From NCBI GenBank assembly GCA_017626365.1, contig JAGAIV010000033.1:1-64000 (forward strand): DNA of 64,000 nucleotides, read 5' to 3'. Position 1 is the stretch's first letter, and each line of letters starts with the position of its first letter. A program made the position numbers and the translations under genes. Shown here piece after piece: positions 8,188-19,110 of this stretch. Origin of the DNA: Clostridia bacterium (GTDB taxonomy: Bacteria > Bacillota > Clostridia > TANB77 > CAG-508). Under the pieces are notes generated by a model, which ran no database searches, was not told the origin of the DNA, and saw only the letters and a list, made by a program, of their open reading frames with translations.

Positions 8188-9162
8188 ATGTGTACATGTG
8201 TTAATTTAAAAACAAAAGATTACTATTTTGGACGTAATCTGGATTTTGAACATAGATTTGAAGAAAAAGTAGCGGTTACTCCTAGAAACTATGAGTTTGC
8301 ATTAAAAAGGGAAGAAAAATTCAGAACAAAGTATGCAATGATTGGAATGGCTACTGTTGTAGAGAATTATCCTTTATATGCAGAAGCTACCAATGAAAAG
8401 GGATTATCCATAGCAGGACTATACTTTCCAGAAAATGCATTTTATGCAAAAGAGAAAGAAGGAAAAATTAATATTACTCCATTTGAACTCATTCCATGGG
8501 TTTTAGGTAAGTTTTCAAGTATAGAAGAATTAAAAAATGAACTTTATAACATTAATTTAATCGATATTCCTTTTGCAGAAAATATGCCACTAACGGCTCT
8601 ACATTGGATGATTTCAGATGAAAAAGACTGTATTGTATTAGAACAAATGAAAGATGGGCTAAAAATCTATGATAATCCAATAGGGGTTTTAACAAACAAT
8701 CCACCTTTTCCATATCATTTTACTAATATGAATAATTATATGAATCTTACACCGAATATGCCAAATAATAGCTTTTCTAATAAAATTCCATTACAAACGT
8801 ATGGAAGAGGAATGGGAGCTATTGGACTTCCAGGAGATAATTCACCAGCATCTAGGTTTATTAGAGCAAGTTTTAATAGACTAAATTCTGTATCCGATAC
8901 AGACGAAGAAAGTTCTGTTTCACAATTTTTCCATATTTTAGATTCTGTTTCTTTGGTAAAAGGTTCTACCATAACAGAGGAAAATAAGTGTGATATTACG
9001 AATTATTCTTGTTGTATTAATACTACAAAAGGAATTTATTACTATAAGACTTATTATAATAACCAAATTACAGCCGTAAAGATGAATGAAAAGAACATGA
9101 ATTCTGATAAACTAGATATTTACGAACTAGTAGAAAATCAACAAATAAATTATATGAATTAA
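8188..9162 (+). CDS. cbh: Choloylglycine hydrolase family (bile salt hydrolase / penicillin V acylase)
   Basis: A 324-residue Ntn hydrolase. Met1 precedes Cys2, the catalytic nucleophile exposed after Met removal, and GRNLDFE follows with the conserved Arg and Asp. LTNNPPFPYH carries the catalytic Asn, and YGRGMGAIGLPGD-SPASRF carries the conserved Arg and bile-acid family signature. The pattern is closer to bile salt hydrolases than to penicillin acylases, but substrate cannot be assigned from sequence alone. There is no signal peptide, so it is cytoplasmic. It has its own promoter and terminator and suggests life in an animal intestine. Confidence 0.88.
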   Translation: MCTCVNLKTKDYYFGRNLDFEHRFEEKVAVTPRNYEFALKREEKFRTKYAMIGMATVVENYPLYAEATNEKGLSIAGLYFPENAFYAKEKEGKINITPFELIPWVLGKFSSIEELKNELYNINLIDIPFAENMPLTALHWMISDEKDCIVLEQMKDGLKIYDNPIGVLTNNPPFPYHFTNMNNYMNLTPNMPNNSFSNKIPLQTYGRGMGAIGLPGDNSPASRFIRASFNRLNSVSDTDEESSVSQFFHILDSVSLVKGSTITEENKCDITNYSCCINTTKGIYYYKTYYNNQITAVKMNEKNMNSDKLDIYELVENQQINYMN

Positions 9163-9179
9163 ATATGACAGTTTGTTTT

Positions 9180-9223
9180 CCCTCAATATGAAATAAGAAA
9201 TGTTTCATATTGAGGGAGTATTT
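9180..9223 (+). terminator. Terminator after cbh
   Basis: Perfect stem CCCTCAATATGAAA / TTTCATATTGAGGG with a 9-base loop and a following TATTTTTAT tract. Confidence 0.85.
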
Positions 9224-9310
9224 TTATAAAAAATAAATGTGAAAGAAATGTGAAATTTCTTGTGAAAAAAAGAGAATTAGATTATAATAAAAATCTAAGG
9301 AGTGAAGAAG

Positions 9311-10012
9311 ATGTCTTATATTGAGTTTAAAAATATTGTAAAAGAATATAAAATGGGAGAAGTTACGATAAAGGCATTAGATAATACAAATTTTCAAATT
9401 GAAAAAGGAGAATTAGTAGTTATTGTAGGACCATCAGGAGCAGGAAAAACAACGACGCTTAATATTTTAGGAGGAATGGATACCGCAACTTCTGGAGAAG
9501 TATACGTTGATAGCGAAGAGATTACCAAATTAAAAAATAAACAGTTAATTCAATATAGAAGAAATGATATTGGCTTTGTTTTTCAATTTTATAATTTAGT
9601 ACAAAATTTAACAGCAAAAGAAAATGTGGAACTTGCTACTCAAATGTGTCCGGATGCATTAGATGTGGACGAGATATTAGATAAAGTTGGACTAAACGAC
9701 CGAAAAGATAACTTTCCTTCTCAACTTTCAGGAGGGGAACAACAAAGGGTTGCCATTGCAAGAGCAATTGCAAAAAATCCAAAGCTTTTGTTATGTGATG
9801 AACCAACAGGTGCATTGGATTACAAAACAGGGAAAAGTATATTGAAATTATTGCAAGATATGTCAAGAAAAGAAAAAATGACAGTTATTATCATTACACA
9901 TAATAGTGCATTAGCACCTATGGCAGATAAGGTAATTCATTTTAAAAATGGTACGGCACAAAATATTGTTATAAACGATAATCCAGTTTCTATTGATGAT
10001 ATCGAATGGTAA
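9311..10012 (+). CDS. ABC transporter ATP-binding protein (LolD/MacB-type)
   Basis: A 233-residue ATPase with Walker [11 protein letters not shown]-loop FVFQFYNL, signature [14 protein letters not shown], Walker [13 protein letters not shown] and H-loop IITH. The LDYKTGK-type D-loop and length put it with ATPases that work with FtsX-like permeases (export of lipids, peptides or signals). ATG 9311 has AAGGAG 8 bases upstream; an in-frame GTG at 9302 is not needed. The permease gene follows after 22 bases, so the two form one operon. Confidence 0.9.
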   Translation: MSYIEFKNIVKEYKMGEVTIKALDNTNFQIEKGELVVIVGPSGAGKTTTLNILGGMDTATSGEVYVDSEEITKLKNKQLIQYRRNDIGFVFQFYNLVQNLTAKENVELATQMCPDALDVDEILDKVGLNDRKDNFPSQLSGGEQQRVAIARAIAKNPKLLLCDEPTGALDYKTGKSILKLLQDMSRKEKMTVIIITHNSALAPMADKVIHFKNGTAQNIVINDNPVSIDDIEW

Positions 10013-10034
10013 TAAAATTAGAAAGGTTAAAAAA

Positions 10035-13000
10035 ATGAAAAAAGCATTGTTTAAAAATAATTTAAAAACAATTAGCAAAACCAGAAGAAGGTTTTTATCT
10101 ATCCTTGTTATGGCTTTTTTAGGAGTTGGGTTTTATTCTGGATTAGTAGCAACAAGTCCGGATATGTTAGATAGTTTAGACCAATATACTCGTAACACAA
10201 AATTTTTCGATATTCATGTTGTTTCAACTTTGGGATTAACACAAGATGATGTGAATGCGATTAAAAATGTGGAAGGAATTGAAAATACATATGGAATACA
10301 AACCAAAGACTCTATGGCTCAATTTAATAATAAAGAAAGCATTTGCAAGGTAATCGAATACAATGAAAATATCAATGTCCCAGTGTTAGTTTCAGGACGT
10401 ATGCCAGAAAATTCAAATGAGTGTTTATTAGATGAAGGCTATTTGATGACTGGTAAGGTAGAAGATTACATTGGAAAAACAATCGTACTAAATAATGATG
10501 ATACGAATTCAGATGATACTCTTCAATTCAATCAAAAAGAATTTAAAGTAGTTGGAATTGTAGAATCACCTTTATATATATCAACAGAAAGAGGAAATAC
10601 TACAATTGGAAGTGGTAACATATCCTTCTATATCTATGTAAAAGATGATGTGATTCATATGGATTACGATACAGAAATTTATGCAACAGTAAAGAATGCT
10701 AATCAATATGTTACCAATAGCGAAGAATATCTTGCTTTGGTAAATCCAGTTTTAGCGCGAGTAGAAGAGATAAAAGAAGAAAGAGAAAATGCTAGATATA
10801 ATGAACTAGTGAAGGAAGCAAATGAAAAATTAGAAGATGCTAGAAGAGAATATGAAGATAAAAAGAAGGAAGTAGAAACAGAGCTTGCAGACGCTGAAAA
10901 ACAAATACAAGATGCTAAAACTCAAATTCGCAATTCAGAAAGTAAATTGCAACAATCAGAGAAAGAACTTACTTCACAAGAAGCTAATTTAGAAAAACAA
11001 TTTTCAGAGGCAGAAAATAAACTAAAAGAAGCAGAGGAACAAATTACAACGAAAAGTAGCGAGCTAGAGCAAGGAAAGAAAGTGTTAGAAAACAAGAAGA
11101 CGGAAGCAAATGCTGCGACAGCAGAATTGGATAAAGGAATTTCCGACTTAAAATCAAAGATAGAAATGCTACAAAGCCAAAAAGATACTATGGAGCAAAA
11201 TGGCTTAGATACGACGGAAATTGATAACAAAATAAGTGAACTAAATGTTACCAAACAAGGGTTAGAAAAACAAAAAAGCGAAATAGAAAATGCGATAAAA
11301 GCTGCCCAAACAGAAATTACGCTAGGGGAAACGGAAATTGCTAAGGCTAAAACAGAATTACAAGGACAAAAAAATAGTTTAGAAACTAACAAGAAAACAG
11401 CGTATGATAAAATTGCAAACGGTAAAGCAGAAATAAAAAGTGGAAAACAAAAATTAGAAACAGCCAAAGCGGAACTTTCCGAAAAAGAAAAAGAATATGA
11501 AGATGGAAAAAATGAGGCAATTCAAAAATTAAATGAAGCAGAGGAAGAATTAAACGACGCAGAAGATAAAATAAAGAAAATTGAGAAAGCAAAATGGTAT
11601 CTACAAGATAGGTTAGATAATATAGGATATGCCAATATTTTTGATGCAATTAAAACAATGACCAATATATCTAAAATATTTCCAATTATCTTTTACCTAG
11701 TAGCAGTTCTTATTAGTTTAACATCAATGACGAGAATGATTGAAGAAGAACGAGTTGAGATTGGAACTTTAAAATCATTAGGCTATACCAACATGCAGAT
11801 TATCTCAAAATATGTACTATATGCATTTTTGGCTTGCGTGATAGGTGGAATCATTGGAATGAGTGTAGGATTTTATTTATTGCCGAATGTTGTTTGGATT
11901 TTATATTCTACGATATACACAATTCCTAATTTCTATGCTTCATACCAATTAAAGACTGGCCTAATGGGAATTGTGATTGCCTTTTTATGCATAGGAGGAG
12001 CTACTATATTTGTTGCATATAAAGAATTAAAACAAATGCCGGCAGTTTTGATGAGACCAAAACCACCTAAGAATGGAAAAAGAATTTTCTTAGAAAGAAT
12101 TCGCTTTATCTGGAAAAGATTAAACTTTTCACAGAAAGTTACCATGAGAAATATATTCCGATATAAGAAAAGAGCAATCATGACAATTGTAGGAATTGCA
12201 GGATGTACAGGCCTTATGCTTACTGGTTTTGGCATTAAAGATTCTGTGATCGATATACCAAATGCCCAATATGGAAAAATATTTCAATATGAAGCGATGG
12301 TTTCACTATCTAATACCAATGGATTAAATGAGTTAGAGGAATATATCGCTTCTAATGAAAACATAGAAGATGCATCGAAAATATACGCTACTACAGGAAA
12401 ATTAACAAATGAAAATTCGAATTATGATGTTACGGTGTTTGTGCCAGAGGATAGTAAGGAATTTAGCAAAGTATGTAATTTAGCAGATGTTTCGACAGAT
12501 GAAAAACTAACCTTAAGTACGAATGGAATTATCATAACCGATAAAGTAGCAGAATTCTTAAATGTAAAACAAGGAGAAACGATTACATTTGTAGATAGTA
12601 ATAATGCTCAATATGAATTTAAAGTAGACGCTATAGCGAAAAACTATGTTTCTCACTATGTATATATGTCAAAAGAATTTTTGGAAACCAATCTAGAACC
12701 TTACCAAACAAACATGCTTTTAATCAATACAGGAGATATTAGCGATGAAGCCAAAAATGAGATTTCAGAAAAAATCTTGACAATAGAAGGTGTTTCTTCG
12801 GTGTCATTGATATCGAGTTTAGTAGAAGCAATTCAGGGTATGCTAGATACGATGAATTATGTTGTTGTTATCCTAATTGTGGCATCGGCGTTACTAGCAT
12901 TTGTCGTACTATATAATTTGGCTAATATCAATATAGGAGAACGCCAAAGAGAAATTGCAACATTAAAAGTTCTAGGTTTTTATGATAAAGAAGTTGATAA

Positions 13001-13253
13001 CTATATTAATAAAGAAAATATCATTTTTACAATGATTGGTATCTTATTAGGACTAGTATTTGGTGTGTTTTTAACAAATGCTATTATTACAAGTGTAGAA
13101 ATTGATAAATTAAGATTTATGATAAGAATATCGCCGTTAAGCTATGTATATTCTGCCATTATTACAGCTTCTTTTTCACTGATTGTCAATTGGATTATTC
13201 ATTTTATATTAAAGAAAATTGATATGATAGAAAGTTTAAAAAGTGTTGAATAA
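10035..13253 (+). CDS. FtsX-family ABC permease with a very long extracytoplasmic coiled coil
   Basis: A 1072-residue permease. There is one N-terminal membrane segment (about 15-35), an extracytoplasmic domain, then about 270 residues (roughly 245-515) of nearly uninterrupted Lys/Glu/Ala/Gln heptads. A first three-helix FtsX domain (about 535-675) ends in a GG-rich region, followed by a second extracellular domain and a second FtsX domain (about 935-1070). This is the layout of large Firmicutes permeases of the MacB/FtsX class that pair with LolD-like ATPases. The coiled coil probably projects into the wall (inference). Cargo is unknown. The start ATG 10035 follows GAAAGG. Confidence 0.88.
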   Translation: MKKALFKNNLKTISKTRRRFLSILVMAFLGVGFYSGLVATSPDMLDSLDQYTRNTKFFDIHVVSTLGLTQDDVNAIKNVEGIENTYGIQTKDSMAQFNNKESICKVIEYNENINVPVLVSGRMPENSNECLLDEGYLMTGKVEDYIGKTIVLNNDDTNSDDTLQFNQKEFKVVGIVESPLYISTERGNTTIGSGNISFYIYVKDDVIHMDYDTEIYATVKNANQYVTNSEEYLALVNPVLARVEEIKEERENARYNELVKEANEKLEDARREYEDKKKEVETELADAEKQIQDAKTQIRNSESKLQQSEKELTSQEANLEKQFSEAENKLKEAEEQITTKSSELEQGKKVLENKKTEANAATAELDKGISDLKSKIEMLQSQKDTMEQNGLDTTEIDNKISELNVTKQGLEKQKSEIENAIKAAQTEITLGETEIAKAKTELQGQKNSLETNKKTAYDKIANGKAEIKSGKQKLETAKAELSEKEKEYEDGKNEAIQKLNEAEEELNDAEDKIKKIEKAKWYLQDRLDNIGYANIFDAIKTMTNISKIFPIIFYLVAVLISLTSMTRMIEEERVEIGTLKSLGYTNMQIISKYVLYAFLACVIGGIIGMSVGFYLLPNVVWILYSTIYTIPNFYASYQLKTGLMGIVIAFLCIGGATIFVAYKELKQMPAVLMRPKPPKNGKRIFLERIRFIWKRLNFSQKVTMRNIFRYKKRAIMTIVGIAGCTGLMLTGFGIKDSVIDIPNAQYGKIFQYEAMVSLSNTNGLNELEEYIASNENIEDASKIYATTGKLTNENSNYDVTVFVPEDSKEFSKVCNLADVSTDEKLTLSTNGIIITDKVAEFLNVKQGETITFVDSNNAQYEFKVDAIAKNYVSHYVYMSKEFLETNLEPYQTNMLLINTGDISDEAKNEISEKILTIEGVSSVSLISSLVEAIQGMLDTMNYVVVILIVASALLAFVVLYNLANINIGERQREIATLKVLGFYDKEVDNYINKENIIFTMIGILLGLVFGVFLTNAIITSVEIDKLRFMIRISPLSYVYSAIITASFSLIVNWIIHFILKKIDMIESLKSVE

Positions 13254-13371
13254 AGGAAAAAATGAATAAAAATTAAGTTCATAAGCGATTAAAAACAATA
13301 TCAATAATGAGTGATTGTAAAATGCAATAGATTAGTTGTTTTTAATAAAATAGAAAGGGAATAAGCAAGAT

Positions 13372-15907
13372 ATGAGAAGAGTGAAATTTGATATTCATGG
13401 AATGACATGCAGTAGTTGCTCAAGCCATGTAGAAAAAGCAGTAAATAAGCTTGATGGTGTGCAAAATGTAAATGTTAATTTATTATCCAATAATATGGTT
13501 GTTGATTATGAGGAAACAATTTTAGATAATGAAAAAATCATACAAGCAGTAGTAAAAGCTGGATATGGTGCAAATGTATATGAGGAACCAAGTAAAACAA
13601 GAAAAACAAGAGGAAAAGAAGAAAAAACAGAAAAAACAAAAGACAGCATCAAAGCGATGAAAAAGAGGTTGATTATCTCGATATGTTTCTTGATACCTCT
13701 TATGTATATAGCGATGCACCATATGCTATATGAGTGGTTTGGCTTGCCAGTTCCACAAATTATTAAGACCTTATTTCATGGAAATGAAAATGCAATCAAT
13801 TTTGGGTTTACTCAATTTTTATTACTACTTCCTATTATCTATGTCAATAGAAATTATTTTATCATCGGATTTAAGAGATTGTTTAAAGGAACACCTAATA
13901 TGGACTCTTTAATTGCAATTGGTAGTACGGCAGCAACGGTATATGGAATTTTTGCCATTTATATGATAGGCTATGGTTTAGGCCATAATCAAATGAACTT
14001 AGTGGAACAATATTCGATGGATATTTATTTTGAGTCGGCAGGAACTATCCTTACTTTAATTACAGTAGGAAAATATTTAGAAACAAAATCGAAGGGAAAA
14101 ACAAGTGATGCCATCCGTAAATTGATTAACTTAGCACCAAAAACAGCAACGGTCATTCGTCAAGGAAAAGAGGTAGAATTAGAGCTAGAAGAAATCGTGG
14201 TAGGAGATATCATCATAATTCGACCAGGAGGAAGTATTCGGAGTTGATGGAGTTATTGTAGAGGGAACCTCAGCGGTGGACCAATCTAGTATAACCGGAG
14301 AAAGCATACCGGTAGAAAAAACAGTAGGCGACAGTGTAGTTTCCGGAACGATTAACAAAAATGGATACCTAAAAATACAGGCTACAAAAGTAGGAGAGAA
14401 TACCACACTTTCACAAATTATAAAACTAGTAGAAGAAGCAAGTAATTCAAAAGCACCAATCTCAAAAATAGCCGACAAAATAAGTGGAATCTTTGTACCA
14501 GCCGTTATTGCCATTGCTATTATTACTGTAATTGTATGGATTTTGGCGGGTCAAAGTTTTGAATTTGCTTTCACAATGGGAATTGCTGTTTTAGTTATAT
14601 CATGTCCTTGTGCTTTAGGGTTAGCAACACCAGTTGCAATTATGGTGGGAACTGGAAAAGGGGCAGAAAATGGTATCTTAATTAAGTCAGCAGAAAGTTT
14701 GGAGTTATTACATTTGGTAGATACTGTCGTATTTGATAAAACGGGAACAATTACGGTAGGAAAACCAAAAGTAACGGATATGGTTTCTTATATAGAAGAA
14801 AAAGAACTCTTAAAAATAGCAGGAAGTTTAGAGAAAAATTCAGAACATCCTTTAGCAGAAGCAATCTTAGAAAAAGTAAAAGAAGAACAGGTTGAAATGC
14901 TAGAAATAAAAGATTTTACCGTTGTTTCTGGTAGAGGTATAAAAGGAAAAATTAATAACATAGAATACTTTGGCGGAAATATATCCTTTATGAAGGAAAA
15001 TTATATTGATACAAGTGAATTGATAGTACAAAGCGATAAACTATTAAAGCAAGGAAAAACTGTTTTATACTTTGCAAATGAAAACAGTATCCTTGGAATG
15101 ATTGCAGTAGCAGATACTATAAAAGATACAAGTTACCAAGCAATTCAAGAATTAAAGAGAAAAAATATAGAAGTTGTTATGATAACAGGGGATAATCAGA
15201 TTGTAGCAGAAGCTATCGCAAATGAAGTAGGAATGAATAAGGTGATTTCCGAAGTATTACCACAAGATAAAGAAAAAGAGGTGGCGAATCTACAAAAACA
15301 AGGTAAGAAGGTAGCTTTTGTGGGGGATGGAATTAATGATAGTCCGGCACTAGTAAAAGCAGATGTTGGAATTGCAATCGGTTCAGGAACCGACATAGCA
15401 ATTGAATCAGCCGATATTGTTCTAATGAAAGATAGCCTACTTGATGTAGTTACAGCAATTAGATTAAGTAGAGCGGTGATTCGAAACATAAAGATAAATC
15501 TATTTTGGGCATTTTTCTATAATTGTATCGGAATACCAGTTGCTTGTGGAATCTTTTATCCAAGTTTAGGATTAAAACTAAATCCAATGATAGGTGCAGC
15601 AGCAATGAGTTTAAGCTCAGTTTGCGTTGTTACGAATGCATTAAGATTAAGAAGATTTAAATCAAATATTAAGGAGGAAAAGAAGAAAGTGAATGAATTT
15701 ATAAAAACAATTAAGATAGAAGGAATGCAATGCAATCATTGCAAAATGACAGTGGAAAAGGCGTTAAGCTCTATTGATGGAGTGACTAAAGTAGAAGTGA
15801 GTTTAGAAAATAAGCAAGCCGTTATTACTTCACAAAAAGAAATCGATAATAATAAAATGAAAGAGGTCATAAAAGAAGCCGGCTTTGAAGTGAAAGATAT
15901 TATTTGA
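13372..15907 (+). CDS. copA: Copper-translocating P1B-type ATPase with N- and C-terminal metal-binding domains, requires +1 shift at CGG
   Basis: Predicted 844-residue P-type ATPase. The N-terminal HMA domain has GMTCSSC (Cys13, Cys16). The actuator domain starts before the junction at CGG 14239-14241, where the zero frame meets TGA two codons later. The +1 frame restores RPGGSI-G-VDGVIVEG, then the TGES motif, the transmembrane CPC (about 411-413), DKTGT phosphorylation site (about 455-459), SEHP and GDGINDSPAL. A second HMA domain with CNHC (about 786-789) sits at the extreme C-terminus, an unusual position. All catalytic motifs lie after the shift, so the zero-frame product would be inactive. 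It exports Cu(I) from the cytoplasm. Confidence 0.9.
14239..14241 (+). other. Putative +1 frameshift site: ATT CGG A, resumes at GGA (Gly)
   Basis: Zero frame AGT ATT CGG AGT TGA. The +1 frame ATT (C) GGA GTT GAT GGA restores the VDG motif of the CopA actuator domain. Confidence 0.75.
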
Positions 15908-15913
15908 TATGAT

Positions 15914-15946
15914 AAGGAAGTAATTAGTTGATAATTACTTCCTTTT
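15914..15946 (+). terminator. Terminator after copA, member of the intergenic hairpin family
   Basis: Stem AAGGAAGTAATTA / TAATTACTTCCTT with loop GTTGA, followed by TTATGATAGTATAG. It shares the loop region and 3' flank with the GCAGATAATTA hairpins at 29, 34.5 and 36.1 kb. Confidence 0.75.
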
Positions 15947-16101
15947 ATGATAGTATAGTAGCTACAAGGATGGTAATTTTATTGAAAATAGATGGGAGTT
16001 TGTTAGAGATATTATAAAAGATATGATAAAGTATTGAACGATTGAAGTAGAATAACCGAAGAGAGAGTTCTATTAATTACAGAAATAAAAGGGGTATACA
16101 A

Positions 16102-17385
16102 ATGAATAATCAAAAAGAAATCAATAAAATAAAAAGAAATAATGCTAAAATTTATCCTATATATAAGATGTTTTCGTGGGATTTGCTGTTTTTTTATTCC
16201 ATAGAATTCTTATTTTATACCATTACAAAAAAAGTAACAGCTTCAGAAGTTTTAATTATCAATGGTTTTTACTTATTATTTAGAATTTTAATGCAAGTAC
16301 CTGCAGTTGCAATTACCGATTTTTTAGGAAAAAGAAAAAGTATTATATTGGGAAATGTTATGCTAATTATCTATATATTGATTTTAATTTTGTTTCCTGG
16401 AGCAATTAGTATTATCATAGCAGATTTGATATTTGCACTAGGTTATGATATGAAAACAATTGCAGAATCGAATTTATTGTATGATTCTGTTTCAACGAGA
16501 GGTGGAGAAGGACTTTATTCAAAATTAGATGCAAAAGGCGGAAGTTGGTATTACATATTAGATGGTATAGCATCATTAATAGCAGGTTATTTATTTGTTA
16601 TGAATAACTATTTACCTATGTTTATATGTTTAGGCTTTGTTGTTATTTCTACAATTCTATCGTTTAGATTTAAAGATGTATATGAAGTGAAGAAAGAGAA
16701 AAAACAACACTTAGGAATGTTAAATACTATAAAAGATTATAAAAATGACTTAAAAAGCTCTTTCAAATTTATTTTAAAATCAAAAAGAATGAAGGCTTTT
16801 ATATTATTTCAGATTGTATTTTATAGTGTAATAGAAATTGTTGATACATATAATAGTGATTTACTTATCAATATAGGAATACCAGAAGAACAATTTTCAA
16901 TGATATTTGCAATCCTTACTTTCATTGGTGGAATCTCACTTTCCTTAAAAAGACCAATTGAAAAGAAGTTTAAAAATAGAACATTATCTTTCATATCATT
17001 AACATATATTTTTGCCTGTATCATAATAGGTGCAGTTGCAAGTAACTGGAAAAGTGGAAGTATTATACCGATTGTATTAATGATGTTTGCTTTACAGCGT
17101 ATGGATACTTCAATATGGTATATATTAGAAGCAAAATACTTAAAGAATTTTACAAAAGAAGATATGAGAAACAAGATAACATTTACTTACGAATTTATTG
17201 GAGGAATAGCAGCAAGTATTTTCTCAATTTTAGGAGGATTATTGCTAGAAGTAGTAAATGTCGAAAATGCATTCCTAATCATAGGATTATTATCACTAGC
17301 AAGTATGGTTGTTGCTTTAGATTATATGAGGAAAAGGTTTGGATTGAAACCAGAAGAATATCAAAAAGAAGATATCGAATTTTAA
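16102..17385 (+). CDS. MFS transporter
   Basis: A 427-residue integral membrane protein with about twelve hydrophobic segments and the MFS loop 2-3 motif in the form DFLGKRKSII (about residues 74-83). The central cytoplasmic loop is basic (KKEKKQH). It resembles drug or small-molecule efflux MFS proteins of Firmicutes, but no substrate motif is visible. The start has AAAAGGGG upstream. An ABC ATPase/permease pair follows after only 23 bases, so the three genes probably form one export operon. Confidence 0.85.
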   Translation: MNNQKEINKIKRNNAKIYPIYKMFSWDLLFFYSIEFLFYTITKKVTASEVLIINGFYLLFRILMQVPAVAITDFLGKRKSIILGNVMLIIYILILILFPGAISIIIADLIFALGYDMKTIAESNLLYDSVSTRGGEGLYSKLDAKGGSWYYILDGIASLIAGYLFVMNNYLPMFICLGFVVISTILSFRFKDVYEVKKEKKQHLGMLNTIKDYKNDLKSSFKFILKSKRMKAFILFQIVFYSVIEIVDTYNSDLLINIGIPEEQFSMIFAILTFIGGISLSLKRPIEKKFKNRTLSFISLTYIFACIIIGAVASNWKSGSIIPIVLMMFALQRMDTSIWYILEAKYLKNFTKEDMRNKITFTYEFIGGIAASIFSILGGLLLEVVNVENAFLIIGLLSLASMVVALDYMRKRFGLKPEEYQKEDIEF

Positions 17386-17408
17386 AGTAAAATTTACGGA
17401 GGAGAGTT

Positions 17409-18284
17409 ATGGGAAAGAATATTCTTGAAATTCAAAATTTAACAAAATATTATGGCAAAATAAAAGGAGTAGAAAATTTATCTTTAACATTGAAAGAAGG
17501 AGAAATTTTTGGATTTATTGGACCAAATGGAGCAGGAAAATCCACCACGATTCGTTCGATTATGAATCTAATTAACAAAACAAGTGGAAAGGTTTTAATA
17601 GAGGATAAAGAATTTCATAAAGAGGATGTAGAAATAAAGGAAAATATAGGGTATTTGCCAAGTGAGATTTATTTATATGATGATTTAACAGTAAAAGAAA
17701 TGTTAGATTATCACGAACGTTTTTACAAAAAAGATATTCATAAAAGAAGAATAGAATTAGTAGAAAAGTTGCAGTTAGATGAAAAAAAGAAGATAGAAGA
17801 TTTATCTTTAGGAAATTTAAAAAAGTTGGGGATTATTTTAGCATTTATGCACGAACCTAAAATATTAATTTTGGATGAGCCAACAAGTGGGTTGGACCCA
17901 ATTATGCAAAATGTGTTTTATGATTTATTAAAAGAGGAAAAAGCAAAAGGAAATACGATATTTTATTCAACCCATATTTTAAGTGAAGTATCGAAAATAT
18001 GCGATAGAGTTGGAATCATCAAAGATGGAAAACTAATAAAAGTAGAAAAAATGGAAGAACTATCTAAGAAAAGTTTAAGCTTAGTTACGATAACATCCGA
18101 ACAGTCAAAAGAGATTGAAAAAGATTTGAAAGTAAATATAATTTCTGAAGATGCAAATACCATTAAATTTGGAAACAATTTGTCAGATGACGAATTAATT
18201 AAGAAACTTTCAAAATATACAATTGATAGAATTTTAATAGAAGAAGCAACATTAGAAGATATGTTCTTGCATTATTACCAATAG
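17409..18284 (+). CDS. ABC transporter ATP-binding protein (ABC-2 type)
   Basis: A 291-residue ATPase: Walker A GPNGAGKST, Q-loop region YLPSE, signature variant LSLGNLKKLGI (LSGGQ replaced by LSLGN), Walker B LILDEPTSGLDP and H-loop YSTHIL. The C-terminal 70 residues form the accessory domain usual in drug or lantibiotic-type exporters. ACGGAGGAG precedes the ATG. It is paired with the ABC-2 permease 14 bases downstream. Confidence 0.9.
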   Translation: MGKNILEIQNLTKYYGKIKGVENLSLTLKEGEIFGFIGPNGAGKSTTIRSIMNLINKTSGKVLIEDKEFHKEDVEIKENIGYLPSEIYLYDDLTVKEMLDYHERFYKKDIHKRRIELVEKLQLDEKKKIEDLSLGNLKKLGIILAFMHEPKILILDEPTSGLDPIMQNVFYDLLKEEKAKGNTIFYSTHILSEVSKICDRVGIIKDGKLIKVEKMEELSKKSLSLVTITSEQSKEIEKDLKVNIISEDANTIKFGNNLSDDELIKKLSKYTIDRILIEEATLEDMFLHYYQ

Positions 18285-18298
18285 GAAGGGGATAAAGT

Positions 18299-19090
18299 AT
18301 GTTTAAAAGAGAAATGAAAATAAATTTCAAGAATTTTATGATTTGGACATCTATTTTAATAGGATTGTTCTTAGTTGTATTTTTAGTGTACCCATCTATT
18401 GTAAATAGTGAAAATATGCAAATGATGGATGAAATGATGAAAATATTTCCAGAAGAAATGTTAAAGGCATTTAATATGGATATTTCTAGTATCGATTCTG
18501 CTTTTGGTTGGTTAAAAACAGAAGGATTTGTATTTGTTCTTTTAATTACCGGAATTTACAGTGGACTTCTAGGTTCCAATATTTTACTAAAAGAAGAAAG
18601 TGATAAAACAATTGAGTATTTAAATAGCGTTCCAGTAACAAGAAAAAAGATTGTAATAACCAAAATACTATGTGGCATTTTATATATTACTTTAATGGTA
18701 GTAGTAATTGGAATATTCAATTTTATAGGATTAAGCTTAAGTGGAGATTTTGATAGAAAATCATATATCTTATTAAGCATAACTCCAATGTTATCATCAA
18801 TCGTTATATTTGGTGTATGTATATTTTTATCTACATTTACACATAAAACAAAGAAAACCATGGGAATCAGTTTAGGAATTGTATTTGCAAGCTATTTTCT
18901 AAATATTATATCAGAAATGGGAGAAAGCACAGAGTTTTTAAAATACATATCCATATTTACATTAGCAGATATTCGTAATGTAATTATAAATGTATCGATT
19001 AATCCATGGATGGTAGTATTATCAGTAGCAATTACAATAGCATTTATGATGTTGACCATTATCCGTTATGACAGAAAAGAACTTGTTTAA
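18299..19090 (+). CDS. ABC-2 type transporter permease
   Basis: A 263-residue membrane protein with about six hydrophobic segments. A large N-terminal loop contains a PEEMLKAF-type stretch and the E-SDKTIEYLNS-PVTRKKI segment. The latter is typical of ABC-2 permeases, where it contacts the ATPase. It is the partner of the preceding ATP-binding gene. A very strong bidirectional terminator follows, closing the MFS-ABC operon. Substrate unknown. Confidence 0.85.
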   Translation: MFKREMKINFKNFMIWTSILIGLFLVVFLVYPSIVNSENMQMMDEMMKIFPEEMLKAFNMDISSIDSAFGWLKTEGFVFVLLITGIYSGLLGSNILLKEESDKTIEYLNSVPVTRKKIVITKILCGILYITLMVVVIGIFNFIGLSLSGDFDRKSYILLSITPMLSSIVIFGVCIFLSTFTHKTKKTMGISLGIVFASYFLNIISEMGESTEFLKYISIFTLADIRNVIINVSINPWMVVLSVAITIAFMMLTIIRYDRKELV

Positions 19091-19110
19091 CAATTTGCAG
19101 GGCATGAATA

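Noticed and set aside
10922..11467. Long minus-strand ORFs opposite the coiled-coil region
   Set aside because: They are low-complexity Ser/Phe/Cys-rich mirror frames of the Lys/Glu/Ala coiled coil and lack ribosome sites.
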